Below, in pieces: positions 13,945-26,655 of a stretch of 64,000 nt of DNA (position 1 is the first letter of the stretch; each line of letters opens with the position of its first letter). Below the pieces are notes generated by a model. The model was given only the letters and a program-made list of their open reading frames with translations. It was not told the origin of the DNA and did no database searches. The position numbers and the translations under genes were made by a program. Source of the DNA: Moringa oleifera (lineage: Eukaryota; Streptophyta; Magnoliopsida; Brassicales; Moringaceae); the NCBI GenBank assembly GCA_021397835.1, contig JAJFZO010000579.1, positions 945,001 to 1,009,000 of the forward strand, given 5' to 3'.

Positions 13945-16470
13945 TTTAGTGATGCAACAGCCCAACTAATGGCTGATTTTCTGCCATCATGGCTGTTGGT
14001 CGTTTTTATTTTAGATACAGGTTTGCATGGTCTACTGGTAACAGCATATATATATATGTTACCATGAATTTTGCATTCCTGATACCTCCTTGTAATTTAG
14101 TAAAATTCACATTGTACATGTAATTTTTTTAATTACAGTGCAATACCAGAGGCACAATTTAGTAGAAAAGAAACTTACACATTCAACTTGTAGTCTGCAT
14201 TCTTGAGAAAATAATACATTCCCCACTCCCCACTGCCTTCTTTCTCTCTCTCTTCTTTTCTTCCATTTAGCCCTCTGTTGATGCTGGTTGCATGGTTCTT
14301 TGTTCAGTGTTGAAGTAAATTCCAGTTTAGTGAGTATGAAACTTGGACTTTGTCAACTTTTACACTGCGTTTCTGTTTGATCATCAGTATTGCTCTATAT
14401 TTATAGACTTACTTGGGAGATTTGCTGGTCTTTTTCCAAGTAGTATAAATGGATGCTGGTAAATGTTCTGTTTAGTTGTTGGTAATCAGATTACCAGTTA
14501 GAGCTCAAAAAGAAAAAGTAAAACATTGAAATAATGAGATCTTTTGGCTCTTTTGAGGCTTTCTTGTTGATGAAAATACAAGAATTGTACCTCACTGAGT
14601 TGTTTGTGTGGTAAGGGATCTCTGATTCAAGCTATTGGAACAGCGGTGGTTGCTGGAATTTATCATGTGGAAGTGGGTATGTGCAGTGGTTCTATATTCA
14701 ATGAGTTTTCGGTATTAGAAAAGATATTATAAAATTGTGAAACTTGTATCTTTCAATTATCACAAAAAAAAAAAAAAAATTGACTGTAAGTTCATATTCT
14801 CTATGGCAGAGCATAAATTCATGAAAGAAAAAAAAAAGAAAAAAAAAACTCTGGTAACTATCCTCAAATGCTTTGGGTTCACTAATTTCGGTGGCAGGCA
14901 AAGGGCATATGCAATTGCTTCTGTGTTATTATGTAAGCTTAAGGAAGTTGAGCCATATTGTCTGAAGAGATCTCTCCAACTTGTGCCAATCACTCAGAGT
15001 TGCTGTACAAAGTAGCTTCAGAATTTTGCATGTCAAAAGTAAAGCGGAATGACCCCACAAAATTATTATTATTTATATAAAATAAGATTGAAGTTGGATA
15101 ATTTATATATATAATATATTAATGAGATTAAAATATTTTTTATTTTATTTTATATTTATGTTATTATAAAAATAATTTTATCCAGTTACATTGGTAGGAT
15201 AAGATTAGTGGCATAAAATTAATCTTTTATTTACATTGTTAATATTATAAAATGATTAACTTTACTTTAAAAAATTTTACAAAAAATTTAACAATTACAT
15301 ATGTTCATTAATTAATTATAATATAAATTAAAATTAATAAATATTATATTATATTATTTTTACTTTAATTTTCAATTACTTCAAATAAAAGATTATGGTA
15401 GAGTGGATAAAAAATTTTGATATTTATCTTATATTATTAAATAAATTCTAATATTTAAAAAGTAATAAATTTAATTTTAATATATTAATTTTATTTTAAT
15501 TGAATTATAATTCAAATGATTATAAAAAATTATCTGTATTTTTATTATTAAAAAATTAAAAACAATTAAAATAAAATAAATTTATCTTTTAAATTTAAAT
15601 AATTTTTTATTTTTAAATTTTTAACAGTATAATATATTTTTAATGGTTAAAAGATTTTAAATTTTTTATGATGATAGTTTAAATATTTTTTTATTTATAA
15701 AAATTTTAAATTAAAATTTATTATATAAATTTTTAATTTAAATATTATTAATTTTATAATTTTTAATAATAAAATTTAATTTAATTTAAATTTATAAATT
15801 AAAATTTAATTTATTATTTTTTAAATATTAAAAATTTGTTGATACAAATATCAAATGTTTTTATAATTAACACAAAAATTATTTTAAATTAATCTAACTT
15901 TTTTAAGGATGCTAATATTATTAATTAAATATTTTAAATTTATATTTATAAAATTATTTTATAAAATCAATATAAAGATTAAATATAAAAATAAATTATT
16001 ATTATATTTATCAATTAAGTAAAAATAATTTAAATTGTATGATATTTTTAAATATTAAAATAATTTAAAATAAATTATAATTTATTTTTAATATGTTATA
16101 ATATTAATATAATTTTAATTCAATATGATATTATTAAATAATCAAATTCTGTCCCGCACCCAAAGGTGCTAAGAGATTGGCAGCAGAGCTCTGCACGGTC
16201 TCACTTTCCTGAACCTCTTTCTATCTAACATTTTTCTATTTCCTTTTCACTGTCAAGTACAGGAACTCTACCCAAAGTCCAGTGAAATTTTGAACAACAC
16301 TACCTCAATCTCAAAATAATTTTAAAAGCCAATTTTCCAATGAGTGAAGAACAGTGTTGAAACCGGCATGAAAATGAAATTCCCATTTATATATAGAGAT
16401 GTAAATATATCTTTCTTTCCTCAGACCAATAAGAAAAACAGTACCAAACAGAGAAAAGGAAATTTTTTTT
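13945..16470. other. Convergent intergenic region between the CLC-F and WRKY2-type genes
   Basis: 13945-15030 holds the CLC-F 3' UTR and mixed DNA with poly-A runs at 14764-14779 and 14827-14848. 15040-16140 is almost pure A/T with no coding signal. 16160-16470 returns to mixed composition and likely carries the 3' UTR of the minus-strand WRKY gene. No RNA gene or complete transposon is visible. Confidence 0.5.
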
Positions 16471-19400
16471 TTACATCTGTGGTCCGAGAGGCAGCCTAGT
16501 CATTATCTGCTGGTATGCTGCTGAACTATTAGACAGGTTCAGACCAGGTTCTGAGATTGGCTCCACCTTTGGTTCTCCTTTTGGCAGCATGAAGCTCATC
16601 TCATTCACTGGTCTTTGCTGCCCTAAATATGCATGAATGGGTAACACAGGAAGCTTTCCTTGGCCAGGGTTCAATCCAGCCATTGCTAGATTAGCCAAGC
16701 CTGGTTGATTCATTCCAAAAGAGAATCCAGGAGAAGGTCCCAGCTGCTGTCTTCCAGGAAGGCTAAATGAACCGAATGAAGCAGGCCTCTCGAACCTTGC
16801 CATGCTGCTATGACCCTGTGATGGCTCAGGCCTGTGGACATGTGTCTGAACAGCAGAAGCAGCTTGAGCTGTTACACCATTAGAGCCACCAGAATTGACA
16901 TGACTGCTATTACGAGCAGCGGGTACATCATGATTGTGCTTTCCTTCATATGTAGTGATCACGGACTTGAGATCATGTGAAGCCCTCTCTACATGCTTCC
17001 TCACAGTGCATCCTGCACTAGTGCATTTGTAATAACTCCTGCAGCAATATAGGTTCCAGCCAGTTTTGAGTTTTCGATTGCATGAATGTGAAAGTGAGAG
17101 AGACGTGAGAATAAATAAGGTAAAGGAGAATGAATAAGGTAACAAAATGATCGATAATGCAGTATGAACCTTGGGTTTGGATTCCCTTTGACAACTTTCT
17201 GCCCATACTTGCGCCAGCGGTATCCATCATCAAGGATATCCACCTCACTGGTTGTCTGAACCACAACTCTAGGTTCACGAATAGCTCTTGTGGCTCCACT
17301 TATTTCTGTCGCATAAGCTTCAATTTTCCTGTAATATCCAAGCATATGAGATTTTTCTGGTTGTATCATGAACATTATATTGCAGAACACATTAGAAATG
17401 GAATCATAACCTTCTCTTCGACTCAGATTCATCTCCTTCACCATCATAGCCTAATGAAACACTGCCGTGTGTACCACGGTCGTCTTCATCTTCATCATTA
17501 GAAAACGTTGATGAAGCATCCACTGCATCACCTGATTCAAACTGAGTGCCATTCTGAGCCTGCAAAGATGCAGATTGGTGACCATATTCAGGGGCTAAGG
17601 AAACTGATGATGTCACCTCAACATTGTCTTGCCTCCAATCAGGGGTTCCTGCAGCAGTTCCTTTTTGTGCATTTGCCCAAACAGAATCACCATCCGCACC
17701 ATTCTGCAGACCAGGTTGCTCAGGGACATCTAGCTGCATGTCAAGTAGTGGATTAGATGAACCAATGGCAGATCGACGATTAGGTGGAGGTTTGGGGTGG
17801 TTGTGTGCTCCTTTGTATATGATCTCTGTAATGTGGCCTTCATGAGATCGTTCTACTTTTTTCTTGACCTGACAATTTGGATGAGTACACTTATAATAAC
17901 TACGTGGATACTCGCTGCCTTTCACTTGCTTTTGACCATATTTTCTCCAATTATATCCATCCTCAGATGGTGCGCTGCCGCCACCACCAGCCAAGGAATC
18001 TCCACTGCCTCTTTGATCTTCATCCTGTTGTTCATCAAGAGGTGGAGAAAATGCAGCACTGCCACCAACAGTATCGAGGACTCTCTGATCTGCCATATCA
18101 ATATTAGTCACATTGTCTTTTTCAGCTAATGATCTGCAGAAATCTGCCTGAAGGCTGAGGCTGTTTCTATTCTGAGCATGGGCTTTGACAGCTTCTACAC
18201 TTTGAGACTGAAGAGAATTGTCAGACTGAACTGAAACCTCAATACTAGGAAAGGATTGCTGAGGAAGAGAGGCTGGAGTAATCTGTATGCAAAAAGCAGA
18301 AACCTCTTAGTATACAGAGAATAAGGAGCTTAACATCTTTGCTACCAGTGGCATTTTAACAAATAGTGATTCCCACTCTCTTCTTAATTCTCTTCCAGTC
18401 TGGCAAACTCAAATATTTAGAATCTGACTTGTCAGACTACCGACAATAAGCATGTGCTTGTCTTCTTAGAATAGAGACTTTTTCTGTAGTATAATATTTT
18501 AAATACAGTCCTCCAATAGTCTACTTACTTTGCTTGTTGAACCTAGGAAAAAAGAGGAACTGGATTCTGGAATGGGCTTGAAAGCAAATGATGATGCATT
18601 GATGTCCTCAAAGAAATTATCTTTGCTTTTGTCAGGAGCATCTGAGGTCAATGTGGAGATTCTATCATTCCCATTTGATACAAATGGGAATTTTCCAGTT
18701 GTAGGAGATGGCTGAGCCTGCAATTGACGGAGGTTTATAAGTTAATATGTGGAAGAAAAACTACCAGAAAGCTATTCACTTTTTGACATAACAATCACCT
18801 TAGCATAAAGAAAGAAGAAAGAAGTCACCAATGGAGGTGAGAAACTCTACAATTAGCAATCTTATTTTACTTTCTCGGAAGTTGATCACTCACAGAAATT
18901 ACTGAGAATTTTTCATAGGTTGTCAGCATGCTTTCAAATCTAGCCAAAGACACAATACTAAAGTTTAAGCACCAAAACAATTTCATTCTACCAACTCATC
19001 TTGTGTACTTGCAGGAAAAGCCCATCAACCTTTAAATCTTAAAGCTTGTCCCTCCCCCAAGTCAAGTAATATGCTTCTAGTTCTAAAGTACGACCTAAGC
19101 TGCATGAAAACACAAAGTCCCATTAAGTCTTACAAAATCTTTCGGCTAAAAGGTTCTGGGATAGTTTTAATCATCAAATGGGCTGGATCTTTTGATATTC
19201 CCTTGAAACTACCTAAGTTTTAACCTCTGAAACCGAAAAAAGTTCAACTTCCACCACTAACATACCAATATGAGGCATCAACAAGTTGGGCAACAGTATA
19301 TGTTTTTCTTTAAACAGAAGAAATAAATAAACTAATGAGTTGACTGTCAATGTTCTTAATACATTTATTTTCTAAACTCGGTTTCAAGTGAGCATGATGT

Positions 19401-19943
19401 AATTGGATAATGAGTCTCTGACTCATAGAAAGTGAAGGCAGAATGCGTCATGATGCGTGATAGATAGAATCAAGGCCAGCATATCAAACTTACCAAAGAA
19501 TTGGAAAGGAAAACAGGAGAATCTAGTAGTGTTGTTGGGCTGAGACCGGGTGGTATCGTCAAGTAAGGAGAACGGATTTCAGGGTTCATTGAAAGGTCAG
19601 CAGATCTGATGTTTTCTGTGTTCAACCTTGGAGCATTAAACCCAGCTCTGGCCGCTATCCTTTCACCAAGACCTCCACGTAAGCTTGGTTTTTGCTCAGA
19701 TTGTAATCCTATGTCAGTCAATTGATCACCAGTTTGCATAGCATGCTTTCTGTCAGTATCTCTTGATGTCATCTGCTCACGAGATCCCAAGAAGCGAACC
19801 TCGGTTTTATTATCTGATGGAGGTTCCGAGATCAATTTTGAACTCATATCATCACCTAACATTGCTGTGAAAAATGTTCTTGGGCTTGGACTAGGGGGCA
19901 CCCAATCCCCAATTATGGCAACATTATCATCAATCCCAGCCAT
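16471..19943 (-). CDS. WRKY2: Group I WRKY transcription factor, WRKY2 type
   Basis: Five coding exons join in phase: 19943-19494, 18717-18529, 18282-17411, 17328-17170 and 17038-16471, giving about 745 residues. Two WRKY DNA-binding domains that bind W-box promoters are present. The first has WRKYGQK at about 325-331 and the second at about 542-548, each followed by a C-X4-C ... H-X-H zinc site (CTHPNC...HNH and CTSAGC...HNH). The N-terminus has the Ser-Pro cluster typical of MAPK-regulated group I members ([34 protein letters not shown]). The intron in the second domain falls right after NPNPR, the conserved R-type position of this subgroup. The start [15 protein letters not shown] matches the WRKY2/WRKY34 opening. 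A 5' UTR intron (20001-20999) precedes the start codon. Exon 3 uses a weaker donor, AG|GTTATG, but the joined frame is right. Confidence 0.97.
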
Positions 19944-20000
19944 GATATTTCAAAGACTTGGCTCAGAGACAGGTCGCTAATAATGAAGGTGGCTGAATTC

Positions 20001-20938
20001 CTGAAAGGTTCAAAACAAACATGGTATACAATAAAATGAATGGCCCACCTAAATCAAGGCTAGCACAGACAGAGAAGCAACACTGAATCTAGCACCTTTC
20101 AATTGCAGAAGATACGCAAACTCTGGACAGATTAAATTATATGAAAATGAACCTTCCATTCAAGTCAGAGTAACTCTAGTCCTCTCACCAGGGCACTCTT
20201 TCATAAAAGGAATCCTAAACTAGAAAACAAAATCATAACATCCAAACAAATTCAATTTTTTTTTTCTCCCAGTTGAGCATCTGAAAGCAGGTTTAGAAGT
20301 AAAAGGTAAAGGCTTTTGGCCCCTGGTTGAGAAAGAATTTTCGAAATAATGATAAAGAGATCAATGATTTCATTACATCAGCTCTTTACCTTCCCAATCA
20401 GCTCTTACAACGGTAGCCAACAATCAACCAAAGGAAATTGATTTGGAACAGATTCAGCACAGATTCGCGGAAACAAGAAACCTTTTCCTTGTTTGTTTTC
20501 ATTATCAAATTGTCTCGGTTCTTCTCAAAACAAAGCAAGCCATAATCACGTAAGTAGAGATTACCGATATCCCAAATTTGCCGAAGCTATGTAATAAGGA
20601 AGCAATCGGAATGAAGCAATGACCTCTATAAATTCAGAAACTGAAGAAGATCTAAGGAAAAAAATATTTGAAGTTCAAGAGATTATCGATGAAAAAGGAA
20701 ACGAAACTTCCAGGATCAAGGGAAAATGAATAAAAGCACTTTCAAGTAAACAATAATATGAACGAGAGCATAGATCAAGTTGAATTAATCACAACCTCTC
20801 AAAAAAAAAATCACAGAAACAAAGTGCAGCGCCTAAATTTTAGCTGGGAAGCCAGAAGTTAAGCTTGTTATTATTAAAAAAAGAAAAAAGATTAAGAGAT
20901 AAATAACGTCTTGAGTAAAAGCAAGACAAAGAATATAG

Positions 20939-20973
<35 letters not shown>

Positions 20974-20999
20974 AAGAGAGAATGATTATAAATGATTAC
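20001..20999 (-). other. Probable 5' UTR intron of the WRKY2-type gene
   Basis: Read on the minus strand, a donor AATCAG|GTAATC lies at 21000/20999 and an acceptor CCTTTCAG|GAATTC at 20001/20000, giving a leader that continues to the start codon at 19943. The upstream leader exon and promoter would lie at about 21001-21350. The boundaries are inferred from consensus only. Confidence 0.55.
20943..20968. repeat. (AG)13 microsatellite
   Basis: A pure dinucleotide run inside the probable 5' UTR intron of the WRKY gene, about 30 bases downstream of its donor on the transcribed (minus) strand, where it reads as (CT)n. An impure GA-rich tail follows to about 20980. Confidence 0.95.
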
Positions 21000-21289
21000 C
21001 TGATTGATTAAAGAGCTAAAGGTGCATGAAGAAGACCCACCACCACGGCCACCATCACCACCAATCTGACCTGACCCGAGTTCTAAACTAACCGCAAACG
21101 GACCCGATCAGATTGTTCCGTCGAGTATACGATGAATTCAATGGAGATCGAAACAAGCACCCGTCCGTTGTGGGCATCAGAGAGCAAAAACAAAAGGGCA
21201 AAAGGCAACCTCTCTATCAGTCTTCTCTCTCTTCCCGCTTGTCTTTTCTTATACCCAAAATGTTCCAGTTGATTATTTTTCAAAAGAAA

Positions 21290-24200
21290 CTACTAAAACG
21301 AACAAATGTATCTTATTCCATAAGATGAATTCCAATGAACGTCGGACATTAAAAAAATCAAAAGAAAACTGGGCGAAAAAGGGGATGATTGTGCAATGGT
21401 GGTGGACCGGAAAAAAATGGAATCTTTGGAGAAACAAAAGCAGAGACAGAGCGAGAGAGAGAGCTTAACAGAGAGCTTTACCCATTTGATTGAATTCCCG
21501 AGTGTTAAATCGAAGTCACAAATGATTCTTGTTTTGGACTGGGCCTGATGATGTCCGTACAGGATTGCCTTTGTCTTATTGACCAATCAGAGGAGACGCA
21601 GGGCTGTGTGGGGTCCCTAAGTTAGCAATCTGATTGGCCGCCTAGGAATACCAAGGGAGGGGCTTCACGCAGGCGATTATCGTCCCTCGGAATTATCAAG
21701 ATATAAATTTTGTTTCAAATTTGGTTAATTAAAAAAATAATAATAATTACTAAAACGGGGAAGCATGTGTAAAGCTTGGGTGGCAAGTGAAATGGGTGCC
21801 TAACACGTGTACCCTACCAAAGTGAAGGATGGTTGCAACTGACTGTTGTGTTGGCTTTACCTTGTTTGTTCCTACTATTAGCATCTTCCCTTTTATCCGT
21901 CAATGTGCCTTTTTTATATGTCTCCATCACTTAATTCACTAATATGTCTCTTTACCCATAGAGTGACAAGTTTAACGTGTATATTAAATATATAAAAATA
22001 AATTAATTTTCAATAAATAAGAGTTATCTGTTAATCAAATTTTGCCATTGAAATACCCATATATATATATATATATGACTTTAAATTTTAGATAATAATA
22101 AAAATAACTTTGAATTATATTTATTTTTAATTTAAATCTCAAATTTTAATTTGTTTTAAATTTATATTTTATTTTTAAATTATTTAATATAAATTTCATA
22201 AAAAATATTTGACAAATTGAAGATGTTTTAAAATAAATTTTGGTTTAAAATTTTACACAGGTGTGAGAAACATTCAAACAATCATAGAAGATATTTTAAT
22301 TTTTTTTGTTACTAATTTTTTTAAAAAATATATTATAAAATGTAAAATTCATAGAAATAGTAGGTCAATTAAAAATTTATTTAAATTTAAGCTGTTGATT
22401 TTAAATAAATAAATTTATTTGAATTATTTTAAAAATATTTTAATTATGAAAATATTATTAATTTTTTATAGTTAGGATGAGTTAAAGTTTAATTTAAATC
22501 AAATTAATATTTTTAAGATAAAATTAAATCAAATTAAAGTTTGGAGTTCAAAATAAAAAATGTGTTAACTTGAGAATTCTTTTATATTTATTTTTTAATT
22601 TTTTATCCAAATAATAAAAAAGTGAAATCATAATTTAAACAATAAAATAAATTAAAATCAAGTGATATCTTTATAACAAAATAAAATTTTAAATTAAATA
22701 AATTTAAAATAATTATAATATCTTTCTTGAGAAATTTTACTACCGTGAATCAACTGATAAACTCGAGAATCACCAACTAATCAACGAACCAACAATTTTT
22801 TAAAATAATTTAAATTTTAAATTTAATTTATAAATTAATACTTTTTAAAATTTACTCAAAATTATTCTAAAAAGCAAATAAGTTTTTAACCCGAATAAAG
22901 TTTTAAAATAACATGGGATTCATTTTACTCTAATAATAATAAAAAAAAAAAAAACGGCATTTTCATAATCCAGTTTAATTGATTTATCAAACCATGAGCG
23001 TAAAAAGAGAGTGAAATTAAGGGTAAATTAGGTAATGCGTTGCTGTCTCCAATAAACAAAAAAGCCAAAAGCTGGCACCAGATTACATGGAACTGTTTGG
23101 AGTTTGCAATTCGTACGTATCTCTCTTTCTTTCTGTTCAAACACGGACTGAGAAGAGGGGGGGAGTGGGGCCAGGGGTGTGGGCCCGGGTTCAGCAGTAC
23201 GGTGCGTATCATTGTTGTTAAACAGCTAATTAACAAGCAAGCATTTGTTAATTAGTGTCTTCCATGGCAATTATTAATGGATCCACTTTATTAAGAGCAC
23301 CCACACTTAGTCAAAAAGATGCCTTGACCAAGTCCTTCTCTTTTACTCTCTTTCCCAGCCCCACCCCCACCCCACTTGGATTTATCAATTTTTATTTTTA
23401 AAAATAAAAAATTCATATTCTTTAATATAAATTTAGTTTTATGAATATCAGAATCAGAACATGCAGGCGGCCAGGTACCATCTCCTTTAGAGAATGCTCA
23501 GAGAGGGTGAATAAGAGGGGAGCAGTGTACTGGACAGAGGATGAAACAGACAGGATGCTGAATGAGTTAAAGATGTGAAGACGCTCATGGTGTCTCAGAC
23601 AGGGAGACAGCTGCCATGATCATGTGTCATGAAATCAGGAAACTCTTGCCCTTATCCTTTTTCCCTGTTTGCCAATTTTAAACAAAGAAGATCCAAAAAC
23701 AACTCCTCTGCCTCCAACTTTTCATTAGATTTATTTCTTCAATTCATTTTAATTTCAGGTTCCCAATTGTTGATGTTGTTTTCACTCTTACAAAATATTC
23801 TCTCTTTTGTTCATAGTGCTAATATTTATTTTCTAGCTATTTAATTTCAAAACAAATGTTATGAATTAAAAATATATTAAAATTTATATTAGATCTAATT
23901 AATAAATATTTATTTATGAAACAAAAATAAAATTATATGATCATAATCAAAGCAAATTATTTATGCAAATAAAAGTCAAAGACTTTAAACATCAATATTA
24001 GTGGTTCATAAAAGTCGATGCGTTGATATTTACTTAAGTTACGTCGTACCCACATCTCATCCTACATCAAGTTAATATATACCAATTAAATGTAATATAA
24101 ATCTGAAAATATTTTTAACTTATAGAGTTGAAAGTTGAGTAATCTGAGCATTACATACTAATTTTGTATTTTAAATTTTTTATAAAAAATATAATTTATT

Positions 24201-26655
24201 TTTAAAAAATGTTTATAAAATATTATCTGTTTTAATTTTTGAGATAACATTTTTATGTTATAACTAATATCTTAAACAATAAAATAAAAATTTTCTACCC
24301 ATTTAATGTTGAGTTTTTAAAAAAAAAAATCGATTTTTTTATAAATTTTTATGTCAGTAATATAATAAAAAATAATAAATAAATTATAAAATTTTAAATG
24401 AAAAAAATTAAGTATTTAATGTGAAATGAGTCATCTTGATATTGAAAACAAAAAAAAAGAAAAAAAAATGCATAGAGTGAGAAAAATAGGTTTGGTGTGA
24501 ATGGGATGGGAACTATCCATGGACTTGAATTCCATGCCCATTGATTTCAATCGTCAATCAGGAATTCTGGTGCGTGGGACCCACGTGGGCCCCATTCCCA
24601 CCTTGTTCAACAGAACTGGGTTCCACTATTTTCGGGGCCCCACCTTGACTTATTGTTAGAAACAAACAGTAATATTAAAGCTAAAGCAGAGCTTACAGTA
24701 TTAAGACAGAGATTGCACCGACAAGTAGATGTGACCTCGTTGCCACAAAAGAAAATCTTTTCATGTTAAAAGCCACAATTTCATTTTTAAAATCATATTA
24801 TTATAAAAATTTTCGAAGCTTATCATAACATAATATATTTGATTTATTGAAAAATTCAAAAAAAATTAATTAAATTATTAGTCTTTTGTGAGTTGAAAGT
24901 AAAAATTTTATTGCAGAAAATATGATAATTGTGGTACAAACAAAACACGCAAATAAAACCAATTGATGCGTTAAATGTTAAAAAAGGAAAAGTGGGCATT
25001 AATGTATTTTAATATAATAAATTGATGGATTGAACTAATTTTGATTTAATTTTTTTAATAGTAATTTGATTAATCGATATAATCAATCAGATTTTAAATT
25101 AAGAAAATTCTCAGAGGATCAAAAATCAATTCTTTTAATATATTTTTTAAGCAGTTATTAGTATTTATTGTTGATAATAATATTAATTCAAATTTTCAAA
25201 ACAATCAGTTGTTTTTATTATTGTTAATATTTATTTTTATTATTAATTAATATTCAAATTTTGATTAGTGATCCACCAACAAAATCAATTCCATTTAATC
25301 AATTTTTGTTAATAAATTTGATTTTTAAAATTTTCAAAACCTACTGAATGCTTATTCTACTTCACCACTGTAAACTTCTTGTATTAAATGGGATAGAAAA
25401 TTGAAATCTTTTTCCTAAGGAGAAATCAATCAACAGTTAGGAATAAGTTAAATCTCTAAATTTTAAAATAAACAAAAAAATAAATTTCATCTTACAATAT
25501 TCTCAGTCCATGAGACATAGCTTCAAACCTCAAAGTGCAGTGGCAGTGTCAAAACCAGAAACAGGAGTCTTCAATAAGCAAGAGAACAGCAGGGGGCCAT
25601 GGATCCTGCCAGATATGTGGCTACATGCTGAAACATCAAGAAAATTGAAAGAGAAGAAGCACAGGCTTTACTAGGAATTAGAATCTCAAAATCAATGAAC
25701 TCCTATCATTTTAAGTTTGATCTAATATCTAACATTCCATTGCAATCAGAAAGGGAAGTAAGAACTTAGTTTCTGCAGGACTGGGTTACAGTAAATGCAT
25801 GAGAAAGCAGCATTCAATCTCTCTGTCTTAGGACCTGGAACACCGAAGATAAGCATATAACCTTAATTCCACAAATCCACAAGAACAATCCTTCCATTTG
25901 CTATAAAAATTTGCTAGAATCAGAGAAAAGAAACCAATTTCACGTCGCAAGAATCAGAGCGTTGCAGAGAGCTCCATTTAAGTGGGAGTTTCACCAATTT
26001 CTTTCTCCCACAACTCTGCATTGATTCAAATACATAAACAATTACCAGTATGAGATTTAGGCATCCAAGGCTACAGAGCTGCAATTGTTTAGTGTGAGTT
26101 TACGCAGAAAAGAACTATGTTGTGAATCATATTCCTGAATCAGTTGCATAAACTTCGGTTGAACAGAACAAATAACACAATCATGCAGCTGAGCAATACA
26201 CTAAGTGCAAACAATACAATTACGACTCAATCCCCTAAATGCTATTGTACAACTTTACAAGATACTCTTCTAACTTCTGGCTTTTCAACTTCTTATGAAC
26301 AATAAGAATTGGCAATAGGAGAGACGAATAGTGCTTCAGTTAGCAAAACTTTGACAGGAGAAGGAACCAGAGGAACAAAGTTTTGAAGCCTTTAGTTATT
26401 GAAATGACGATCACAATAAAACATAAGCAACCCAGCTTTCACAGAAAGACACCATCACTTTGTTCCCATGATATTTTCTTTGCACTACTCTGTCTCATTC
26501 AGTTTTCTATTATTTACACTAGGCAAAATGAGGACAGACCCATCTCCAGTTTCAGAGGCTCATTCACTGTTATGACATCTGTGGGTCCATCCTACCTGCC
26601 TAAAGGCTGGCAAGAAGAAACCTGTTTCTGTTCAATCATAGTTGTCTTGCATGAA
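21290..26655. other. Intergenic region between the WRKY gene and the receptor kinase
   Basis: 21290-21720 is probably WRKY upstream DNA. 21960-22960 and 23830-25500 are AT-rich with no coding signal; an (AT)n run is at 22059-22076. Less AT-rich islands at about 23040-23380, 23460-23640 and 24490-24760 contain only short frames that resemble nothing known. 25500-26655 is of normal composition and likely includes the 3' UTR of the minus-strand receptor gene. Confidence 0.5.

Noticed and set aside
14615..15015. Possible extra exons after CLC-F (AIGTAVVAGIYHVEVG, and GGRQRAYAIASVLL)
   Set aside because: The CLC-F protein already ends with the conserved C-terminal NGH at 13944; these short frames do not join in phase to anything and match nothing known.
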